Position numbers and translations under genes: made by a program. The notes under the pieces were generated by a model. It was given only the letters and a program-made list of their open reading frames with translations, had not been told where the DNA came from and searched no databases. Positions 6,457-13,238 of a stretch of 13,286 nt of DNA are shown one piece after another. The first letter of the stretch is position 1. Each line of letters begins with the position of its first letter. The stretch is from Ruminococcus sp. UBA3800. GTDB taxonomy: Bacteria > Bacillota > Clostridia > Oscillospirales > Ruminococcaceae. The DNA is taken from the NCBI GenBank assembly GCA_002368715.1, contig DFEO01000094.1, positions 1 through 13,286 of the forward strand. Direction: 5' to 3'.

Positions 6457-8448
6457 TCATTCCTGAGTCATATTGTTCCTGATATATTCATCTATCGCCT
6501 CGCTGAGACGCTGTTTTGCGTCCTCGAGCGTGGTCTTTATCTGTGTTGCTGCCATAGTCAGATGACCGCCGCCGCCCAGAGATTCCATAACGATCTGAAC
6601 GTTGAAGGCGCCCATGCTCCTTGCGGAGATATTGACGGTGTCGCCCTGCTGGTAGAGCACGAAGGATGCGTTTACTCCCGTTATGCCCAGCAGCTCGTCT
6701 GCTGCCTGCGAGGCTGCTATCCTTATCTCGGGGAAGGACTCCTCGGTATAGGCGATAGCGCAGCCTTTATAAATGGATGCGTTGTTTATCAGCAGCGATT
6801 TCTGGTGATAAGTCTCGATCGAGTTTGCAAACAGCTTCTTCACTGCAACGGTGTCCGCACCGTATTTTTTCAGAAGCGCCGCTGCTTCAAAGGTCATAAC
6901 GCCCGTTTTCATAACAAAGTTCTTTGTGTCGAGCATTATGCCCGACAGCATAGCCTCGGCTATCGGTGCAGGCATCTTCACCTCATCCCCGAAATACTGA
7001 GCGAGCATAGTGACAAGCTCGCAGGCAGACGAAGCATTCGGCTCCAGAAACGACATCACTGTCGGCTGGATGCCGTCCACCATACGTCTGTGGTGGTCTA
7101 TAACTATCACGTCTTTTGCTTTTTTGAGCACGTCCGCCGACTCAACAAGAGCGGGGTTATGGGTGTCGCACACAAACAGCAGCGTACTGTCGTCGATCAT
7201 CGAAAGCGCCTGCTTGGGTGTTATGAACAGGTCGTCCGAAACGGTCTGCTCGAGATAATCTATAAGCGATACCGCAAGGTTCTTCGTCCTGTCAACTATG
7301 ACATAGGCCGGCTTGCCCAGCTGTCTTGCGGCATTGACTATACCTATGCTCGAACCTATGCTGTCAAGGTCTCCGAAGCGGTGACCCATAACGAGCACCT
7401 TCTCGTGGACATCCATATATTCAAGCACAGCCTTTGCCACCATTCTGATACGGGTCTTGTTGTTCGAGTCTGTCCCCGAGGAAAGGCCGCCGAAGAAATT
7501 GAACTCGCCGTCCTCCTTGACAGCGGCCTGGTCTCCGCCTCTGCCCATACACATCTCCAGCGCCTGTCTTGCGAACTTTTCGCTCTCGGCAGGGTTGGAG
7601 CCGTCACGGGAAACGCCTATCGAAAGGGTTATATTCGAGCGGTCGGAAACGGTTATCTTCTTTGCCTGATCCAGTATCCTGAAGCGCTGCTCGATTATGG
7701 GCGCCAGGTGGCGCTCCTCCATAAAGATAAAGAACTTATCATTGGATACCTTCTTCGAGATAGCTGTCGAGCCCTCGATAAAGTCCTCGATAAGGCGCTC
7801 TATCTCGACCTGAACGTGAGCCTTCTCGCTCTCACGCACGCCCGACATTATCTCGTCATAGTTGTCGATCATAATGATGATGACTGCCCTGTGAGACATC
7901 CTTGTTTCATAGTCAAGCTCGATAAAGTCCGTCACATCGTTGAAATAGATGAGCGTCAGGCTGTTGTCAGCCTCATTCTCGACCGCCCTTGCATAATAGA
8001 ACTTCGTATTAACACAAACGAGGTCGCCCTTGGGCGTATGGATCTGATCGAGATCTATATTCATTATATCCCCGATACGCTGTCCATAAGGCTCGCCCTC
8101 CAGAAACACCCTCTCGGCAAAGGCGAGGTTTGACCATATCACTGTGGCATCCGCATCTATAACGATAACGGGAGCCGGGAAATTATACATCGAGTCTCTT
8201 TCTTTTCTGGTTATCATTGTTGCCATACGGGAGATCTTCTTTTTATTCTGTGTCGAAAACCCCCACAATTCCAGTGCCAGCATAAAAGCGCACACAACGT
8301 CTATCACTATGAAAACACTTCCCGCCGTGCTTTTCGACGGGGTGTTATGCAGTATGAAGGCTGTGATAAAAGCGCTTATCACTGTTGCCGCCACGGTGGA
8401 GCAGACAAGTAGATGAAAACCGTTGTTCTTCTTCATTACAACAAACAT
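6457..8448 (-). CDS. gdpP: Cyclic-di-AMP phosphodiesterase GdpP (YybT family)
   Basis: The 663-residue protein has the GdpP layout: two membrane segments (about 11-33 and 43-63), a PAS-like domain (about 85-175), a degenerate GGDEF domain (about 185-310; SNDKF replaces the active motif), then DHH and DHHA1 domains. The DHH catalytic set is complete: H356, D360 and D362 (GHRFGDLDS), D428 (CDTH), D451-H453 (IDHHRR) and D507 (LDTKNF). GGGGH (625-629) marks DHHA1. GdpP degrades c-di-AMP to pApA and so affects potassium balance, osmolyte uptake and beta-lactam tolerance. The start is uncertain. The ATG at 8448 has AAAGGA directly abutting it. The ATG at 8436 (MKKNNGFHLL) has the same sequence 12 nt upstream and looks equally natural. 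It sits 39 bp after rnjA and 15 bp before rplI. Confidence 0.96.
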   Translation of the reverse strand: MFVVMKKNNGFHLLVCSTVAATVISAFITAFILHNTPSKSTAGSVFIVIDVVCAFMLALELWGFSTQNKKKISRMATMITRKERDSMYNFPAPVIVIDADATVIWSNLAFAERVFLEGEPYGQRIGDIMNIDLDQIHTPKGDLVCVNTKFYYARAVENEADNSLTLIYFNDVTDFIELDYETRMSHRAVIIIMIDNYDEIMSGVRESEKAHVQVEIERLIEDFIEGSTAISKKVSNDKFFIFMEERHLAPIIEQRFRILDQAKKITVSDRSNITLSIGVSRDGSNPAESEKFARQALEMCMGRGGDQAAVKEDGEFNFFGGLSSGTDSNNKTRIRMVAKAVLEYMDVHEKVLVMGHRFGDLDSIGSSIGIVNAARQLGKPAYVIVDRTKNLAVSLIDYLEQTVSDDLFITPKQALSMIDDSTLLFVCDTHNPALVESADVLKKAKDVIVIDHHRRMVDGIQPTVMSFLEPNASSACELVTMLAQYFGDEVKMPAPIAEAMLSGIMLDTKNFVMKTGVMTFEAAALLKKYGADTVAVKKLFANSIETYHQKSLLINNASIYKGCAIAYTEESFPEIRIAASQAADELLGITGVNASFVLYQQGDTVNISARSMGAFNVQIVMESLGGGGHLTMAATQIKTTLEDAKQRLSEAIDEYIRNNMTQE

Positions 8449-8487
8449 TCCTTTCCGCAGAGCCTGTGCTGCTGTATAGAAAGCTTC

Positions 8488-10350
8488 TTATATCTCCATT
8501 ATGATAGGAAGTATCATCGGGCTTCTCTGTGTCTTTGCAAAGATGAACTCGCTGAGTCTGTCCTTCATCTTGCCCTTGATCGTGTTCCAGTCCTTGACAT
8601 TTCTTTCAAGGCAGGCGCTCAGCGTCTGCTCGAGCAGAGCCTTCGCCTCGCTCATCAGCTCCTCGCTCTCACGCACATAAACAAACCCTCGGGACACCAC
8701 ATCAGGCCCTGCAAGTATCTCGCCCGACATACGGTCGATAGTTGCCACTGCAATGATGAGCCCGTCCTCTGCAAGGCGCTTTCTGTCCCTGAGAACGATA
8801 GCTCCCACATCTCCGACGCCAAGGCCGTCAACAAGCACTCTTCCTGCCGGAGCCTGACCGACTATCTTCATATCTACGCCGTCGGTCTCGATGATGTTTC
8901 CTATCGAGGCTATTATGATGTTCTCCTCGGGTATCCCCACCGAGAGCGCTGTCTGCTTGTGCTTCATCAGGTGCTTATACTCGCCGTGAACGGGGATAAA
9001 GAACTTCGGCTTCGTTATCGAGAGCATAAGCTTCTGCTCCTCCTGGCAGGCGTGTCCCGAAACGTGAACGTCATACATCCCCTCGTATATCACCTCGGCG
9101 CCTAGACGCATAAGGTCATTGACGACTGCTGTTACCAGCTTTTCATTTCCGGGTATAGGGTTTGCCGAAATGATGATGAAATCCTTCGGGGTTATAGTTA
9201 CCTGACGGTGGAAGTTCTCGGACATTCTTTTCAGAGCCGACATCGGCTCGCCCTGGCTGCCCGTCGTGACTATTACAGTCTTTTCGGGAGCATATCTTCC
9301 GATAGAGTCTATATCTATGAGCACACCTGCCGGCACCTTGAGGTAGCCCAGCTCTGCGCCCTTTGACATAACATTGACCATGCTCCTGCCCGAGCAGGCG
9401 ACCTTTCGCCCGTGGACGACGGCACTGTTTATTATCTGCTGCACTCTGTGTATATTAGATGCAAAGGTCGCAATGATTATTCGCTTTCCCTCTGCTCTGT
9501 CAAACAGTCTCTCAAAGCTCTCGCCCACCTTGCGCTCGCTCATTGTAAAGCCGGGCCTCTCGGAGTTCGTCGAGTCTGCCATAAGAGCCAGAACACCCTT
9601 GTTTCCGAGCTCTGCAAATCTGGGCAGGTCGATTATGCCGCCCTCGATAGGTGTGTAGTCCACCTTGAAGTCGCCCGTGTGTATAATAACGCCTGCCGGC
9701 GTATGGACAGCAAAGCCCACAGCATCCGGTATCGAGTGATTGACTCTTATAAACTCGACCGCCATACACCCGAACCTTACGGTGTGTCTCGGCTCGACCA
9801 CAACGAGCTTGCAGTCATCAAGTATGCCGTGCTCCTTGAGCTTGCCCTCTACAAGGCCGATAGTGAGCCTTGTGCCGTAAACGGGGACATTGAATTTTTT
9901 GAGAAAATACGGCAGACCGCCGATATGATCCTCGTGGCCGTGTGTCAACACGACGCCCCTGAGCTTGTCAACATTCTTCTCGATATACGAAAAATCAGGT
10001 ATAACTATATCTACACCCGGCATATCATCATCCGGGAACGCAAGTCCGCAGTCGAGCACGAACAGGTCGTTCGAGCACTCGATAGCGTTAAAGTTCTTGC
10101 CTATCTCGTTAAGGCCGCCGAGAGGGATTATCCTGACGGGGGTCTTTCTCACAGGCTCCCGGCTTCCGGCGGCAGAGCGTCTTTTCTGCTGGGTCTGTGC
10201 CCTGCGGCCTGATGCCTGAGCGCCGTGACTCTTCCCTGTGCCGGTCTTCGGGCCCTCTGCCACTGTGAGCGGCTTCGATGCTCCGGTCCTGCGGAATATC
10301 ATCCTCTTTGCTGACGGACTTTTAGTCTCTTTGGTATTCTGTTTTGCCAT
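8488..10350 (-). CDS. rnjA: Ribonuclease J
   Basis: RNase J is a metallo-beta-lactamase/beta-CASP nuclease with 5'-3' exonuclease and endonuclease activity, central to mRNA turnover and rRNA maturation in Firmicutes. Numbered from MAKQNTK, the 620-residue protein has its core starting near 70 (PVRIIPLGGLNEIGKN), the zinc motif HGHEDH (137-142), then VNHSIPDA, HTGDFKVD and ADSTNSERPGFTMSE. The beta-CASP part includes SGHACQEEQKLML and FIPVHGEY, and the C-terminus ends RSPMILPIIMEI, as in B. subtilis J1. Residues 1-69 are a basic, low-complexity extension absent from the 555-residue Bacillus enzyme. The ATG at 10350 is preferred over the in-frame ATG at 10452: it has AGG 9 nt upstream, while 10452 has no Shine-Dalgarno and its extra 34 residues look untranslated. 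It is the likely first gene of the operon. Confidence 0.96.
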   Translation of the reverse strand: MAKQNTKETKSPSAKRMIFRRTGASKPLTVAEGPKTGTGKSHGAQASGRRAQTQQKRRSAAGSREPVRKTPVRIIPLGGLNEIGKNFNAIECSNDLFVLDCGLAFPDDDMPGVDIVIPDFSYIEKNVDKLRGVVLTHGHEDHIGGLPYFLKKFNVPVYGTRLTIGLVEGKLKEHGILDDCKLVVVEPRHTVRFGCMAVEFIRVNHSIPDAVGFAVHTPAGVIIHTGDFKVDYTPIEGGIIDLPRFAELGNKGVLALMADSTNSERPGFTMSERKVGESFERLFDRAEGKRIIIATFASNIHRVQQIINSAVVHGRKVACSGRSMVNVMSKGAELGYLKVPAGVLIDIDSIGRYAPEKTVIVTTGSQGEPMSALKRMSENFHRQVTITPKDFIIISANPIPGNEKLVTAVVNDLMRLGAEVIYEGMYDVHVSGHACQEEQKLMLSITKPKFFIPVHGEYKHLMKHKQTALSVGIPEENIIIASIGNIIETDGVDMKIVGQAPAGRVLVDGLGVGDVGAIVLRDRKRLAEDGLIIAVATIDRMSGEILAGPDVVSRGFVYVRESEELMSEAKALLEQTLSACLERNVKDWNTIKGKMKDRLSEFIFAKTQRSPMILPIIMEI

Positions 10351-10358
10351 AAATGATC

Positions 10359-10421
10359 GCCTGCTGCCAAAAATCTGCAACGCAAATAAAGGGCAGAAGC
10401 AGGCTGCTCCTTCCTTTCTGC
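10359..10421 (-). promoter_or_regulatory. Competing stems at the rnjA ribosome binding site
   Basis: On the minus strand, TGCT-TCTGC (10401-10393) can pair with GCAGA (10421-10417) plus AGCA (10408-10405). That gives a 9-bp stem with an 8-nt AAGGAAGG bulge. Alternatively GCCTG (10404-10400) and CTGCC (10396-10392) can pair with GGCAGCAGGC (10368-10359). That is 10 bp with a 3-nt bulge, and it would bury the AGG (10362-10360) that serves as the rnjA Shine-Dalgarno. The shared arm cannot be in both stems. Pairing is seen by complementarity; function is inferred. Confidence 0.4.
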
Positions 10422-10549
10422 GCAAATGCGCCTGTAATGAATATGTAAGCATGATGTGCAGGCAGTTTCGCCGTGGAATGACTTTACAAGTTCGTTTTTA
10501 CACATCCTTATATCAAGCGAAAGCATCCTTTCGCAAATGAACGCAAATA
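10379..10549 (-). repeat. Four ATTTGCG motifs in the rnjA leader
   Basis: The plus-strand motif CGCAAAT occurs at 10381-10387, 10421-10427, 10532-10538 and 10542-10548. The outer two extend to an identical 10-mer, AACGCAAATA (10379-10388 and 10540-10549). The last pair is exactly 10 bp apart and sits just downstream of the predicted transcription start. They may be protein-binding sites on DNA or on the leader RNA. No known regulator is recognised from the motif. Confidence 0.45.
10517..10534 (-). other. Hairpin near the 5' end of the rnjA transcript
   Basis: GCGAAAG (10517-10523) and CTTTCGC (10528-10534) form a perfect 7-bp stem with a 4-nt loop; on the minus strand the loop is GATG. It lies roughly 18-35 nt from the predicted 5' end. 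A 5'-proximal stem could slow 5'-3' decay by RNase J of its own mRNA (inference). There is no T-run, so it is not a terminator. Confidence 0.55.
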
Positions 10550-10558
10550 TCCTTTTAT

Positions 10559-10587
10559 ATTTTACTCTATTTTTGTCCCATTGTCAA
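10559..10587 (-). promoter_or_regulatory. Sigma-A promoter for the rnjA operon
   Basis: On the minus strand a perfect -35 TTGACA (10587-10582) is followed after 17 bp by TAAAAT (10564-10559). Transcription would begin near 10552. It is the only strong promoter seen upstream of rnjA. Because the following genes are tightly spaced, it probably drives rnjA, gdpP, rplI, dnaB and tilS. Confidence 0.8.
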
Positions 10588-10688
10588 GCAAATAACAAAA
10601 CAATTGCTGAAAGTTCAAGCCTTTTTACAAAAGTTCGGTCTCAAAAACGTAAATTCTGAAAATATTGTTACTTTTTTGTCCTGCTCCC
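10588..10688. other. Spacer between divergent rnjA and pcrA promoters
   Basis: About 100 bp of AT-rich sequence separate the two outward-facing promoters. I see no gene, strong hairpin or recognisable operator here. AAGTTC occurs twice (about 10611 and 10631) but has no further support. The whole gap from the rnjA ATG to the pcrA ATG (10351-10812) contains only the promoters and leaders listed separately. Confidence 0.6.
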
Positions 10689-10717
10689 TTTTCAAAAAGA
10701 GCGATCTGTGGTATAAT
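10689..10717 (+). promoter_or_regulatory. Promoter for pcrA with extended -10
   Basis: TTTTCA (10689-10694) lies 17 bp before TATAAT (10712-10717). The -10 is preceded by TGG, giving the extended -10 form TGnTATAAT that compensates for a weak -35. Transcription would start near 10724, leaving a leader of roughly 90 nt. No LexA-type box was recognised. Confidence 0.7.
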
Positions 10718-10732
10718 GTCTTTACGCTCTTT
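10696..10732. repeat. Inverted repeat centred on the pcrA -10 box
   Basis: AAAGAGCG (10696-10703) and CGCTCTTT (10725-10732) are perfect 8-bp inverted repeats with a 21-bp spacer. The centre of symmetry (10714) falls on the -10 hexamer. The half-sites are 29 bp apart, about three helical turns, so a dimer or looped protein could contact both and cover the promoter. This is a candidate operator with no known cognate protein. Confidence 0.45.
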
Positions 10733-10774
10733 GCCGATCGGGAGGGCGGTCAAAAACTAAAAAACGTTATCTGT

Positions 10775-10796
10775 CCGTGCTTTTTTACGGGCACGG
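10775..10796 (+). other. Hairpin just upstream of the pcrA ribosome binding site
   Basis: CCGTGC (10775-10780) pairs with GCACGG (10791-10796) across a 10-nt loop containing six T residues. The stem ends about 6 nt before the GGAGGG Shine-Dalgarno of pcrA. It may keep the binding site clear of other pairings. It lacks a following T-run, so it is not a terminator. Confidence 0.4.
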
Positions 10797-10812
10797 CCTT
10801 TGGAGGGTCAAA

Positions 10813-13158
10813 ATGACAAACGATATAAACGAGCTTAAAAGGCTCGCTCTTGAAAAGTATTTTTCTCATATGAACGACAGGCAGAAGGAGGCCGTGTTCT
10901 GCATCAGGGGGCCTCTGCTCATCCTTGCCGGCGCCGGCAGCGGAAAGACCACTGTGCTTGTCAACAGGATAGCGAATATGATATTCTTCGGAGACTCCTA
11001 TAATGCCGATATCGGCTTCGGGACGCCGTCTGACGGGGATATAGCTTATCTTAAAGACTATATAGAGGGCAGACAGGACGATGCACGCAGGCTTGCGGAT
11101 ATAGTGGCGTTTGACTGTGTGAGGCCATGGAACATCCTTGCGATAACCTTCACGAACAAGGCCGCAGGAGAGCTGAAGGACAGGCTGGAGGCTATGCTCG
11201 GCGAGGCAGGACAGGGCATAACTGCCGCCACCTTCCATTCCGTCTGCGCAAGGATACTAAGACGTGAGGGCGACAGGCTGGGCTATGACCGCAACTACAC
11301 CATATACGATACTGACGACACCCAGCGCTCGGTAAAGAGGGTGCTCTCCGAGCTGGAGATAAACGACAAGATGTTCCCGCCAAAGCTCATCATGTCGGAG
11401 ATATCCCACGCCAAGGACAGCCTTATCGGCCCCGAGGAGTATATCGCTCAGGCCGCAGACGACTACCGCAACATGACCATAGGCAGGGTCTACAAGGTCT
11501 ATCAGCAAAGGCTCAGCCAGGCTAACGCTATGGACTTTGACGATATCATCGTAAATACCGTAAGGCTGTTTGAAGAGTTCCCCGATGTGCTCGACCACTA
11601 TCAGAACCTGTATAAATACATACTTGTGGATGAGTATCAGGACACGAACAGGGCGCAGTTCAGGCTTATCTCGCTTCTGGCCGAAAAGAACAAAAACCTG
11701 TGCGTTGTCGGTGATGATGATCAGAGCATTTATAAGTTCAGAGGGGCGACCATCGAGAATATACTGGGGTTTGAGGAGCAGTTCGAGGACGGCAGCTGTA
11801 AAGTGATAAAGCTTGAGCAGAACTACCGCTCGACCCAGAACATACTGACCTGCGCCAATGAGCTTATAAGCCACAACAAGGGCAGAAAGGGCAAAAACCT
11901 CTGGACTGCCGCAGGCGACGGCGAAAAGGTGACGGTATATAAGGCAGGCTCCGAGAGAACAGAGGCTCAGTTCATTGCGGACACTATCCTTGAAGATGTT
12001 GAGAACGGGATGAAATTCAATGACCACGCTGTTCTTTACAGGATGAACGCAAACTCAAACAGCCTGGAGCGCACGTTCATACAGAGGAACATCCCATATA
12101 AGATAATCGGCGGACCTAAGTTTTATGACAGAAAAGAGATAAAAGACGTTCTTGCTTATCTTCAGGTGATAAACAATCCGAATGATATGCTGAGGCTGAG
12201 AAGGATAATAAACGTCCCGAAAAGGGGCATAGGCGAGGCAACTGTGACGGTGATCGAGCAGATAGCCTCGGATCTGGGGACAGACCCCGTGTCCGTTATG
12301 GAGGATGCCGACGCTCTTGCGCCGCTTTCAAGAAAAGCCGCTCTGCTCAAAAAAACAGCCGCTATGTTCAGCGAGCTGTCCGAGCTTGCGGACGAGCTGG
12401 AGCTGACAGAGCTGCTGGACGAGGTGATCGAGAGGAGCGGCTATGCGGATGAGCTGAAAAAAGAGGGCGACGAGGGCGCTGTAAGGCTTGAAAACATCGC
12501 AGAGCTCAAATCCACGATGCAGAACTTCATCGACGAGAACGAGGAGCCGACACTTTCGGGCTTTCTGGAGGAGATATCGCTCTATACCGATATAGACAAC
12601 CTCGACAGGGATGCCGACTATGTGGTGATGATGACTATGCACTCGGCAAAGGGACTGGAGTTTCCTGTGGTGTTTGCGGCGGCAATGGAGGAGAATATCT
12701 TCCCGTCCGCAAGGAGCAGGGAGAGCGAAGCCGATATCGAGGAGGAGCGCCGTCTGGCTTATGTTGCGGTGACAAGGGCGAAGGAGCGCCTTTATCTCAC
12801 CTTTGCCGCACAGAGACTGCTCTTCGGGCGGACAGACCACAACAAGGTGTCACGGTTTATAAAAGAGCTGCCGCAGGGACAGATAAACTTTAAAGAAGAG
12901 GTAATGATCCCGCAGAGCATGGGGTTTGAGCCGCCGAGAAGCATAAGCCTTCAGGAGCAGCAAAGAGCCCGCAGCACAGGCAGCACGCAGGATGTGCCAA
13001 AGCTTTGCGCCGGTGACAGGGTGGGCCACAAGATCTTCGGCGAGGGCACCGTGCTCTCGGTGAAGCCTATGGCAAACGATATGCTGGTGGAGATAGCCTT
13101 TGACGACAGAGGCACGAAAAAAGTTATGGCAAAATATGCGAAGCTGAGAAAATTGTAA
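10813..13158 (+). CDS. pcrA: ATP-dependent DNA helicase PcrA (UvrD/Rep family, SF1)
   Basis: PcrA is the Gram-positive 3'-5' helicase that removes RecA from DNA, resolves replication-transcription conflicts and acts in excision repair. The 781-residue protein shows the SF1A motifs in order: Q motif (N21, Q24), Walker A AGAGSGKTT (39-47), Ia TFTNKAA (112-118), Walker B VDEYQDTN (272-279), III QSIYKFRGA (304-312), QNYRST, then MTMHSAKGLEF and YVAVTRAKERL. The last ~50 residues (GDRVGHKIFGEGTVLSVK onward) form the Tudor-like domain that contacts RNA polymerase. Residues about 60-103 are an insertion between motifs I and Ia that Bacillus PcrA lacks. The ATG at 10813 is chosen over the GTG at 10777 because GGAGGG lies about 6 nt upstream and 10777 falls within a leader hairpin. 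No terminator is visible after the stop. Confidence 0.97.
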   Translation: MTNDINELKRLALEKYFSHMNDRQKEAVFCIRGPLLILAGAGSGKTTVLVNRIANMIFFGDSYNADIGFGTPSDGDIAYLKDYIEGRQDDARRLADIVAFDCVRPWNILAITFTNKAAGELKDRLEAMLGEAGQGITAATFHSVCARILRREGDRLGYDRNYTIYDTDDTQRSVKRVLSELEINDKMFPPKLIMSEISHAKDSLIGPEEYIAQAADDYRNMTIGRVYKVYQQRLSQANAMDFDDIIVNTVRLFEEFPDVLDHYQNLYKYILVDEYQDTNRAQFRLISLLAEKNKNLCVVGDDDQSIYKFRGATIENILGFEEQFEDGSCKVIKLEQNYRSTQNILTCANELISHNKGRKGKNLWTAAGDGEKVTVYKAGSERTEAQFIADTILEDVENGMKFNDHAVLYRMNANSNSLERTFIQRNIPYKIIGGPKFYDRKEIKDVLAYLQVINNPNDMLRLRRIINVPKRGIGEATVTVIEQIASDLGTDPVSVMEDADALAPLSRKAALLKKTAAMFSELSELADELELTELLDEVIERSGYADELKKEGDEGAVRLENIAELKSTMQNFIDENEEPTLSGFLEEISLYTDIDNLDRDADYVVMMTMHSAKGLEFPVVFAAAMEENIFPSARSRESEADIEEERRLAYVAVTRAKERLYLTFAAQRLLFGRTDHNKVSRFIKELPQGQINFKEEVMIPQSMGFEPPRSISLQEQQRARSTGSTQDVPKLCAGDRVGHKIFGEGTVLSVKPMANDMLVEIAFDDRGTKKVMAKYAKLRKL

Positions 13159-13186
13159 ATTTATTTCAAAATCGCTGCCGTGACGC

Positions 13187-13215
13187 TTGACAAATGCTAT
13201 GCTATCTGATATAAT
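13187..13215 (+). promoter_or_regulatory. Consensus promoter for the tRNA gene
   Basis: A perfect TTGACA (13187-13192) and perfect TATAAT (13210-13215) are 17 bp apart, with TGA before the -10 giving an extended -10 as well. Transcription would start near 13222, about 17 nt before the tRNA. Such a strong promoter fits a stable RNA operon that may continue with more tRNAs beyond the window. Confidence 0.88.
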
Positions 13216-13238
13216 GTATTAGTCGCTGTAATGGTGAT

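Larger units (their letters stand above)
10351..10552 (-). other. Long structured 5' leader of rnjA
   Basis: About 200 nt lie between the predicted rnjA transcription start (near 10552) and its ATG. I find no credible small ORF with a spaced Shine-Dalgarno. The leader holds a tight hairpin near its 5' end (10517-10534), four ATTTGCG motifs, a purine-rich AAGGAAGG stretch (10416-10409), and two competing stems just before the start codon. Such a leader suggests post-transcriptional control, possibly by RNase J itself (inference). RNase E autoregulation through its 5' UTR is a precedent for another RNase. Confidence 0.55.

Noticed and set aside
6562..8133. 523-codon open frame on the plus strand opposite gdpP
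   Set aside because: It lies wholly antisense to gdpP, which has a complete set of catalytic motifs. The translation is rich in Cys, His, Arg and Tyr, with no recognisable domain, as expected from a shadow frame.
10351..10452. 34-codon upstream extension of rnjA to the ATG at 10452
   Set aside because: No Shine-Dalgarno precedes 10452, the added residues (Cys-rich, no RNase J similarity) look like translated leader, and the region carries the leader structures. The ATG at 10350 is better.
10299..10526. Small minus-strand ORF (75 codons) in the rnjA leader
   Set aside because: AAGG directly abuts its ATG with no spacing, it overlaps the start of rnjA in another frame, and the sequence has no recognisable features.
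10777..10812. GTG start 12 codons upstream for pcrA
   Set aside because: The GTG lies inside a hairpin arm without a Shine-Dalgarno, while the ATG at 10813 has GGAGGG at proper spacing and gives the normal N-terminus.
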